A stretch of 6,753 nucleotides of DNA, taken from Kangiellaceae bacterium (GTDB taxonomy: Bacteria; Pseudomonadota; Gammaproteobacteria; Enterobacterales; Kangiellaceae). Below are positions 1-3,952 of this stretch, one piece after another. The position numbers and the translations under genes are program-made. Within the stretch, counting starts at the first letter, position 1, and every line of letters begins with the position of its first letter. The DNA is taken from NCBI GenBank assembly GCA_030590405.1, contig JAUUYO010000186.1, positions 1 through 6,753 of the forward strand, in the 5' to 3' direction. A model generated the notes under the pieces. That model worked only from the letters and a program-made list of their open reading frames with translations. It ran no database searches and was not told where the DNA came from.

Positions 1-53
1 ATTTTGCTAAATCCGGCTAATTTGGCTCGGTCTTGCATTATTTCATAAGTCAT
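1..53 (-). CDS. Start of an unidentified gene running off the left edge
   Basis: Read on the minus strand, an ATG at 53-51 opens a frame with no stop up to the window edge, giving MTYEIMQDRAKLAGFSK (17 codons). An AAGGA ribosome-binding sequence lies at 69-65 on the minus strand, 11 bases before the ATG; a second in-frame ATG (codon 6) is a possible alternative start. A candidate extended -10 promoter is found further upstream. The visible residues are too few to assign a family and I do not recognise the protein. That it is a real gene rests on the start context and open frame only. Confidence 0.45.
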   Translation of the reverse strand, partial: MTYEIMQDRAKLAGFSK

Positions 54-152
54 GGTGAAGCTATTCCTTTTTAAGTGTTCTCAATTTGGGAGTTGTCGAG
101 TCGGAGTATTTAATGCAAATCTAATAAAAAGCACTCGCTCAATCTGTTGGCA

Positions 153-181
153 TTTATAGCATGTTGGTTAGCTTCAGTAAA
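153..181 (-). promoter_or_regulatory. Possible promoter of the leftward gene
   Basis: On the minus strand a -35-like TTTACT (181-176) and a -10-like TATAAA (158-153) are separated by 17 bases. The -10 is preceded by TGC, making an extended -10. Transcription would begin near 146 and leave a leader of about 90 bases before the ATG at 53. The match to sigma-70 is moderate and the sequence is AT-rich, so chance is possible. Confidence 0.35.
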
Positions 182-219
182 TAATCATATTTGGGTATTT
201 TTGCATTCTGCTAACGGCA

Positions 220-267
220 TCAATTTTGATTGAAGTTGCTATGCAACGAAAGAATAATTGTTATTCT
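220..267. repeat. Three consecutive small palindromes
   Basis: Three inverted repeats follow each other almost without gap. TCAAT/ATTGA has a 4-base loop (220-233). GTTGC/GCAAC has a 3-base loop (235-247). AGAATAA/TTATTCT has a 3-base centre (251-267). All arms are perfect. They lie upstream of the candidate minus-strand promoter, so they could be operator sites for the leftward gene or just short hairpins. No known regulator box is a good match. Confidence 0.35.
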
Positions 268-315
268 CGCTCATGCAGACTATTTCGGATTGAGATATTT
301 ATTTAGGAGGGGTAT

Positions 316-409
316 GGGACAGGTCTTTCTTTGCTCTTCCATTCCAATTCGCCTTGCCATAACTTAATTTACCACCGTAAGATATAAAGAGCAAAGAAAG
401 ACCTATCCC
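316..409. repeat. REP-like long inverted repeat
   Basis: The left arm (316-338) and right arm (387-409) are complementary at 22 of 23 positions, the exception being 320/405. They enclose a 48-base centre that itself holds a small hairpin (369-380). Allowing a one-base gap, the arms extend outward to an ATGGG-type end on each side. There is no obvious target duplication. The size and shape fit a REP/BIME-type or small palindromic repeat such as those mobilised by REP-associated tyrosine transposases; a broken copy of such a transposase gene lies at 2128-2229. The inverted repeat is directly visible; the REP label is inference. Confidence 0.65.
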
Positions 410-449
410 CATTAATTTTTCATGCGAAACGAGACTTTTGGTAACAATA

Positions 450-655
450 GTGCTTAAGCAGCAATTCTCGGTGAAACAGTACACCCAATAAATATCAGGC
501 ATTCAGAGAGAGCAAAAGTAAATATTTCGCACTAATTTCTTCAATAGTAGGGAAAGGCTTCCCGGCCTACGTCGCACATCTAACTATTTGCTTTTGAGTT
601 ACAAAGTAATAAAAAGATTCCAAACTCTTTTCACCGAGAATTGCTGGTGCTTAAG
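450..655. repeat. 9-bp direct repeats flanking the MITE (target site duplication)
   Basis: GTGCTTAAG occurs at 450-458 and again at 647-655, each copy directly touching the outer end of an 18-bp terminal inverted repeat. This is the signature of a 9-bp target site duplication made when the element inserted. Removing the element and one copy restores a continuous sequence that leads straight into the higBA promoter. Both copies are identical, so the insertion has not decayed at its edges. Confidence 0.8.
459..646. mobile_element. MITE-like element, 188 bp, without coding capacity
   Basis: The ends are perfect 18-bp terminal inverted repeats: CAGCAATTCTCGGTGAAA at 459-476 and its reverse complement at 629-646. 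They are bounded by identical 9-bp direct repeats. The interior is non-coding and has nested dyad symmetry: 513-524 pairs with 585-596 (12 bp, one G-T), GTAGG 547-551 pairs with CCTAC 566-570, and the alternative GGGAA 550-554 pairs with TTCCC 559-563. This is the structure of a non-autonomous miniature inverted-repeat transposable element, moved in trans by a transposase recognising the same ends. I cannot assign the parent IS family from the ends; a 9-bp duplication is compatible with several (for example IS1, IS4 or IS256 types). It ends 18 bases before the higBA -35 box. Confidence 0.75.
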
Positions 656-664
656 ACTTCACCT

Positions 665-693
665 TTGACAAACGCAACCACCTTGGTTACACT
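665..693 (+). promoter_or_regulatory. higBA promoter
   Basis: A perfect -35 consensus TTGACA (665-670) is followed after exactly 17 bases by a -10-like TACACT (688-693, 4 of 6 matches). Transcription would start near 700, about 27 bases before the higB ATG. The dyad operator overlaps the spacer and the -10, as expected for autoregulation by the antitoxin. A second -10-like TACAAT (702-707) has no -35 box at the right distance. Confidence 0.65.
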
Positions 694-701
694 TGTGGTT
701 G
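675..701. promoter_or_regulatory. Palindromic operator, probable HigA/HigBA binding site
   Basis: CAACCAC (675-681) and GTGGTTG (695-701) form a perfect 7-bp inverted repeat centred on base 688. A matching inner pair (GT 686-687 with AC 689-690) shares the same centre. The dyad covers the promoter spacer and the -10 box. HigA-type antitoxins are dimeric HTH repressors that bind such palindromes in their own promoters. The dyad is seen; the identity of its binder is inferred from position. Confidence 0.6.
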
Positions 702-718
702 TACAATAAGGTCAGAAG

Positions 719-736
719 ATGAAAAAATGGCGATAA
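719..736 (+). other. Five-codon mini-ORF overlapping the higB start
   Basis: ATG AAA AAA TGG CGA TAA (MKKWR) begins 8 bases before the higB ATG in another frame and stops inside higB codon 4. TAAGG at 707-711 sits 7 bases before this ATG, a better placed Shine-Dalgarno than the AGAAG serving higB. If used, it would divert ribosomes and keep toxin translation low. It may equally be chance. Confidence 0.25.
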
Positions 737-1008
737 AGTCTTTTAAACACAAGGGATTGGAAAGGTTTTTTGTGTCAGGAACTACTCGCGGGATTAACCC
801 TCTGCATTCAAGAAAACTAGAAAATAGATTGGATAGACTTGATGCAGCTGCTACTCCAGAGGATATGAATCTGCCTGGTTATCGTCTTCATCAGCTAGAA
901 CCAAGAAATGCAGGTCGTTGGGCTGTTGATATTAGCGGCGCATGGCGGGTGACTTTTGAATTTGAAGGTGGTGATGCCATAATTGTAGATTATGAGCAGT
1001 ATCACTAA
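727..1008 (+). CDS. higB: HigB-type toxin (RelE/ParE superfamily), type II toxin-antitoxin
   Basis: This 93-residue protein has the size and layout of HigB/GraT toxins, ribosome-dependent mRNA endonucleases with the compact RelE fold. Family features seen are the N-terminal IKSFKHKGLERFF (3-15), the central LPGYRLHQLEP (49-59), GRWAVDISGAWRVTFEFEGG (63-82) and the C-terminal VDYEQYH ending in the conserved histidine (His93). The usual GNWR is GAWR here and the usual LKG(D/N) loop reads LEPRN, so catalytic efficiency could differ. The start at 727 fits the family N terminus and has a weak AGAAG at 714-718. A second ATG at 719 opens only a five-codon frame overlapping this start. higA follows after 57 bases, giving the toxin-first order typical of higBA. 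Expression is probably repressed through the palindrome at 675-701. The frame is intact. Confidence 0.9.
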   Translation: MAIKSFKHKGLERFFVSGTTRGINPLHSRKLENRLDRLDAAATPEDMNLPGYRLHQLEPRNAGRWAVDISGAWRVTFEFEGGDAIIVDYEQYH

Positions 1009-1027
1009 AGAAAATAAGCAATAACAT

Positions 1028-1055
1028 AAATAGTAAAGTAAATAGTAAAAGGGAG
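1028..1055 (+). promoter_or_regulatory. Tandem 12-bp repeat and ribosome-binding site before higA
   Basis: AAATAGTAAA occurs at 1028-1037 and again at 1040-1049, a 12-base tandem duplication in the higB-higA gap. It leads directly into GGGAG (1051-1055), a good Shine-Dalgarno 10 bases before the higA ATG. The antitoxin thus has a stronger ribosome-binding site than the toxin, consistent with excess antitoxin. The AT-rich repeat probably keeps this leader unstructured. Confidence 0.5.
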
Positions 1056-1065
1056 TAGATATAAA

Positions 1066-1377
1066 ATGACTAGTTTTAAAAGAACCCGGCAACCAGTTCA
1101 CCCAGGTCGAATTTTTCGTGAGGATATTTTGGATGAGTTGAAAATTAGTATTACACGTGCAGCAGGTATGCTCGGTGTATCTCGTAAGCATCTGTCGAAA
1201 TTTGTTAATGAAGATGCGGATTGTTCACCTGAGATGGCTCACCGCTTAGCAAAAGCTACCAACACGTCTGTTGCATCATGGATGAATATGCAAAACTCAC
1301 TTAATATATGGCGCGAAGAAAATAACGCTAATAATTTTGAGGAAATAGAACCGTTTGAATTTGCATTGACTGCGTAA
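1066..1377 (+). CDS. higA: HigA-type antitoxin, XRE-family HTH regulator
   Basis: This 103-residue protein is the cognate antitoxin of HigB: it neutralises the toxin by direct binding and represses the operon as a dimer. The family hallmark is an N-terminal VHPGRIFREDIL (11-22), then the helix-turn-helix ISITRAAGMLGVSRKHLSKFVN (27-48), then SPEMAHRLAKATNTSVASWM (54-73) with the usual LNIW continuation (79-82). The C-terminal tail (83-103) is acidic (NFEEIEPFEF). Length is normal for the family. The ATG at 1066 is supported by GGGAG at 1051-1055. It lies 57 bases after higB and shares its promoter. No intrinsic terminator with a T-run follows. Family assignment is firm; exact partner specificity is inferred from adjacency. 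Confidence 0.92.
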   Translation: MTSFKRTRQPVHPGRIFREDILDELKISITRAAGMLGVSRKHLSKFVNEDADCSPEMAHRLAKATNTSVASWMNMQNSLNIWREENNANNFEEIEPFEFALTA

Positions 1378-1387
1378 ATAAATGCAG

Positions 1388-1430
1388 GGTTTGAATACGA
1401 AAATCCATATTAATGGTTATTATCCAAACC
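1388..1430. repeat. Imperfect long hairpin after higA
   Basis: GGTTTG (1388-1393) pairs with CAAACC (1425-1430), and ATA (1395-1397) with TAT (1421-1423) across one mismatch. A further CCAT/ATGG stem (1405-1408/1413-1416) closes a 4-base loop. No T-run follows on either strand, so it is not a classical terminator. It could stabilise the 3' end of the higBA transcript or be a scar of recombination at the join with the fic remnant. Confidence 0.3.
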
Positions 1431-1436
1431 GTTAGT

Positions 1437-1676
1437 ATGAATGACCGTAATCTGACTATATAGTAGTACAGTAACCCACAATCCTCTCTTATTGATCAAC
1501 TAAGAGGTTTATGGACTCACTCCTCTACTACCTTTGAAGGCAATACTCTTTCTTTAAGTGAAACCAAACTCGTTATAGAAGAAGGTTGAACCATATCTGG
1601 TAAACCGTTAAAAGACCATCAGGAGGTTATTGACCATGCTCGCACAATCGATACCCTAATGGCACTTACTGTTTGA
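1437..1676 (+). pseudogene. Decayed N-terminal fragment of a Fic-family protein
   Basis: One plus-strand frame from ATG 1437 to TGA 1674-1676 reads, between internal stops, as the N-terminal region of a Fic/DOC-family protein. Recognisable pieces are LIDQLRGLWTHSSTTFEGN (1488-1544), TLSLSETKLVIEEG (1545-1586) and TISGKPLKDHQEVIDHART (1590-1646). STTFEG (1524-1541) fits the (S/T)xxxE(G/N) inhibitory-helix motif that keeps Fic AMP-transferases silent. The frame is broken by TAG TAG (1461-1466) and TGA (1587-1589, where family members usually carry a hydrophobic residue). The fragment ends after about 80 codons. The catalytic HPFxDGNGR motif is absent, so most of the gene is deleted. It cannot encode a working enzyme. 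It begins 59 bases after higA on the same strand. Family recognition is from memory of the subfamily pattern. Confidence 0.75.
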
Positions 1677-1725
1677 GTTCGCGGGGATTGTTATGTTGTT
1701 CTCCCCTCATTGTCTTTTCAACTCA

Positions 1726-2049
1726 TTACCGCTCAGTGACAGCTTCGGCAAGTCTTTCCATCATCGCTTCAAATGACTCACCTGGCTGTTGCTTTTTTCG
1801 TAAGTCATATTCACACCAAACCCAAGCATCGTGTTGATCCTCAGGCAGGTCAGTTGGCGGTGGCGCTTGAACATCAGTTAAGTAGCTCCATTTAGGGGAA
1901 TTGCGTCCCATCGCATCCTCGCCACCGCCATTCCAAAAGACTTGTAATATCGTCGTTTCCACTCCCCATAAATGTTTAGCCGATGGGTGAGGAGGCTGAA
2001 GAATAGCAACTTCTCCAATGCTGAAATAGGCAGTTCTAGGTTGATTCAT
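1726..2049 (-). CDS. Unknown 107-residue protein, possible gene-cassette/phage type
   Basis: The frame is intact and ends in TAA at 1728-1726. I take the ATG at 2049 as the start (MNQPRTAYFSIGEVAILQPP); a TTG at 2073 would add eight residues (MAKHLKKL) but has no ribosome-binding site, and the ATG has only a poor one. The N-terminal part (8-60) suggests a small beta-barrel: YFSIGEVAIL, VETTILQVFW, KWSYLTDV. A proline-rich acidic linker follows (62-74). The C-terminal WCEYDLRKKQQPGESFEAMMERL (78-100) resembles the ExxLRKKxxPGxSFxxLM tail I recall from small proteins in integron cassettes and prophages. No signal peptide or membrane segment is visible. No function can be assigned. It lies among gene remnants, opposite in direction to higBA, with no attC site found beside it. 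Family resemblance is tentative. Confidence 0.6.
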   Translation of the reverse strand: MNQPRTAYFSIGEVAILQPPHPSAKHLWGVETTILQVFWNGGGEDAMGRNSPKWSYLTDVQAPPPTDLPEDQHDAWVWCEYDLRKKQQPGESFEAMMERLAEAVTER

Positions 2050-2127
2050 TAGTTTTTTCAAGTGTTTAGCCAACCACGCTTTGGAAAATCGCGGCCAGAA
2101 ATGTTTGGGGAAAGTTTACATGAATAC

Positions 2128-2229
2128 CTAAAAATAGCTATCATCGTGAAAAATCGCCCGGCGATTACGGCCCCGATTCATCACATGATGAAAGCTTCTT
2201 TCATATGCAAGTCGAGCGGGCCGTTGCAT
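2128..2229 (-). pseudogene. N-terminal stub of a REP-associated tyrosine transposase (Y1_Tnp)
   Basis: From ATG 2229-2227 the minus strand reads MQRPARLAYERSF, then HHVMNRGRNRRAIFHDDSYF, then TAG (2130-2128). This matches the N terminus of RAYT/IS200-like Y1 transposases, where an RP-x-R-(I/L) opening is followed by HHVMNRG(R/N)xRxxIFxDD. Intact proteins of this group are several times longer and carry an HUH (HxH) metal site and a catalytic tyrosine; none of that is present. Another in-frame stop (TAA, 2118-2116) follows at once, and past it the sequence no longer resembles the family. The stub is therefore a truncated, inactive copy. RAYTs normally mobilise REP palindromes, which links it to the inverted repeat at 316-409, though no REP directly flanks the stub. 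Confidence 0.75.
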
Positions 2230-2272
2230 GGTAAAAAACTATACAAGCTGCTCGGATCGCAGGAGCGTTGAT

Positions 2273-2431
2273 GTGAATATTGATGGTGTCGAAATTACTA
2301 GCTGGAGAGAGGCCGTCGCAATATTAACTGGCGATAAGGATACTTCATTGACTTATGCCAGCATATGGAAAGGAGGGCAACTACTCTGGATAACCGGTAA
2401 TATTTTTAATCTGCTGATAAATAGGCTTTAA
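2273..2431 (+). CDS. Possible small protein overlapping the kinase 3' end
   Basis: A 52-codon frame starts at GTG 2273 with a well placed AGGAG (2261-2265, 7 bases upstream) and ends at TAA 2429-2431. The residues VNIDGVEITSWREAVAILTG (1-20), then DKDTSLTYASIWKGGQLLW (21-39), have a balanced, protein-like composition. The tail ITGNIFNLLINRL is the antisense of the kinase gene's last codons and is probably accidental. The frame stays open upstream to ATG 2228, so this could be the C-terminal end of a longer gene cut by rearrangement. I do not recognise the family. Real coding is uncertain. Confidence 0.3.
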   Translation: MNIDGVEITSWREAVAILTGDKDTSLTYASIWKGGQLLWITGNIFNLLINRL

Positions 2432-3952
2432 CTGCCGATACATTTTTCGATAAACTTTTTGGTATAACTGATCATAAAGCTGGACATTTTTTTGATCCGG
2501 CAAAAAGTTTTTCTCTAGTCTAGTCATTGCCCTAGCCGCTTGCTCATAGTCGTTAAAATATCCCATTCCCACAGCTGCATTGATTGCAGCTCCCAAACCA
2601 GAAGTCTCAAAGGTATGCGGCCTGAAAGCTGGTAGATTAAAAATATCCGCTGTTAATTGCATCGCGGCATCCGATTGCGAACCGCCACCGGAAACAATTA
2701 AACGAGTTATTTTTTGACCTTGTCTTTTTTCCAATGACTCTTTGCCTTCTCTTAATGCGTAAGCCAACCCTTCTAAAATAGAACGATAAATATGCGCGCG
2801 GGTATGCACATCACCAAAGCCTAAAATCGCGCCCTTGGCTTCCAGATTTTTGATCCCCGGCGACCAGTAAGGTTGCAACATTAATCCCATCGATCCTGGT
2901 GGTACCTGATTGACCAACTCATCAAATAAACTTTCGGCGGTTACTCCAAGTTCTTTGGCTTTTAACATTTCCCTTTGTCCAAACTGGCGCTTAAACCAGC
3001 TAACCATCCAGAAGCCGCGATAGATCATCACCTCACTATTGTATTGGTCGGGGATTGCCGAAGGGTAAGGAGGAATAAAAGCCTGCGGCTCAACGTAAGC
3101 GGAATTATTGGTATTGATGGTCGCAGTGGTGCCATAACTTAAGCTTGCGCTGGTAGGCTCAAAACAACCAGAACCTAATACTTCACAGGCTTTATCGGAA
3201 GCTGAAGCGATCAAAGGCAAGCCTTGCGAAATACCGGTGAGTTCAGCTGCCGCCTGGGTGATGTTGCCGAGCAGCTCTCCCGGCTTCACCAGTTGTGGCA
3301 ACATATCCAGATTGAGCGGCAGTGCATTCCACTTCCAGTCTGACTTTGCAGCCCATTGTTGCTTTTTATAATCGAAGGGTAAATAGCCGACACAACTTCC
3401 GATCGAATCTTTATATTCATCGATTAACTTAAAGGTTAAAAATCCCGATAACAATAAAAACTTTTTAGTTTTTTGCCATAGCTCCGGCTGCTCTTGCGCT
3501 ATCCAGTTGGCCTGCGCTTTACGGCGAAAATACTCGACTGCCGAGCTTTGGCGGATCAATTTAAATAGCCATCGCCAGTACCATTTCATCGGCTGATTTT
3601 TTTCTGCGAGCCTCTGATCGAGCCATAATATGGCAGGCCGTAACGGTTTTCCATCAACGTCCAAATTGATCACAGTGCCGCGCTGGGTGGTTAAAGTCAC
3701 CGCGACTATTTTTTCTCGCCAATGGTTTTTTATCACTTCGGGTTGTTGCCAGAGTTGCTGACAACATTCAGCTAACTTTTGCCAGAAATAATCAGCCTGC
3801 TGCTCTGCCCATCCTGGTTGGCTGGAAAAATAAGCTTCCAGTTCAATTTTGTTTTTTGCCACCACATTGCCGTTAAGATCAAATAACAAAACCCGAATAC
3901 TCTGGGTACCGTTATCGATAGAAAGTATTAATTCATTCAATGTTTTGCTCAA
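2381..3952 (-). CDS. FGGY-family carbohydrate kinase (glycerol/polyol kinase type)
   Basis: This 523-residue cytoplasmic kinase transfers phosphate from ATP to a sugar or polyol. The N-terminal FGGY domain starts with the phosphate loop SIDNGTQSIRVLLFD (11-25) and contains WLDQR (110-114). ASASDKACEVLGSG (249-262) carries the presumed catalytic base Asp253. The C-terminal domain has SLSYGTTATINT (270-281) and GGGSQSDAAMQLTADI (422-437), the FGGY second signature. Length is slightly above the usual 490-510. The start is TTG at 3952, overlapping the TGA of the dehydrogenase gene by two bases and preceded by GAGAGG (3966-3961) at 8 bases; no in-frame ATG lies near. Its place after a glycerol-3-phosphate dehydrogenase suggests glycerol or an alkyl/acyl-glycerol as substrate. 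However, the active site region IPPYPSAIPDQYNSEVMIYR (293-312) is unlike classical GlpK, so I do not call it glpK. No terminator is visible after the stop. Confidence 0.88.
   Translation of the reverse strand: MSKTLNELILSIDNGTQSIRVLLFDLNGNVVAKNKIELEAYFSSQPGWAEQQADYFWQKLAECCQQLWQQPEVIKNHWREKIVAVTLTTQRGTVINLDVDGKPLRPAILWLDQRLAEKNQPMKWYWRWLFKLIRQSSAVEYFRRKAQANWIAQEQPELWQKTKKFLLLSGFLTFKLIDEYKDSIGSCVGYLPFDYKKQQWAAKSDWKWNALPLNLDMLPQLVKPGELLGNITQAAAELTGISQGLPLIASASDKACEVLGSGCFEPTSASLSYGTTATINTNNSAYVEPQAFIPPYPSAIPDQYNSEVMIYRGFWMVSWFKRQFGQREMLKAKELGVTAESLFDELVNQVPPGSMGLMLQPYWSPGIKNLEAKGAILGFGDVHTRAHIYRSILEGLAYALREGKESLEKRQGQKITRLIVSGGGSQSDAAMQLTADIFNLPAFRPHTFETSGLGAAINAAVGMGYFNDYEQAARAMTRLEKNFLPDQKNVQLYDQLYQKVYRKMYRQLKPIYQQIKNITGYPE

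Larger units (their letters stand above)
54..726. other. Non-coding stretch with regulatory and repeat elements
   Basis: I find no convincing gene here. The one sizeable open frame (299-502, minus) merely runs through the REP-like repeat and into the left end of the MITE. The stretch separates a leftward gene from the rightward higBA pair. It contains, in order, a possible minus-strand promoter, three short palindromes, a long imperfect inverted repeat, a MITE-like element with flanking direct repeats, and the higBA promoter and operator. Each is described separately. Confidence 0.7.

Noticed and set aside
251..267. Fur box
   Set aside because: The AT-rich palindrome has the wrong spacing and too few matches to the GATAATGATAATCATTATC consensus.
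299..502. 67-codon minus-strand ORF
   Set aside because: It runs through the REP-like repeat and into the left end of the MITE; no family features and no ribosome-binding site. An accident of repeat sequence.
895..1191. 98-codon minus-strand ORF opposite higB/higA
   Set aside because: Entirely antisense to two well supported genes with no family features.
1683..1706. GGGGA/TCCCC hairpin as a terminator
   Set aside because: The loop is 14 bases, the stem only 5 bp, and no clean T-run follows on either strand.
2062..2271. Plus-strand ORF opposite the transposase stub
   Set aside because: It is the shadow of the recognisable minus-strand RAYT sequence.
1378..2380. Integron attC sites around the possible cassette genes
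   Set aside because: I looked for RYYYAAC...GTTRRRY pairs at the gene borders and found no convincing pair.
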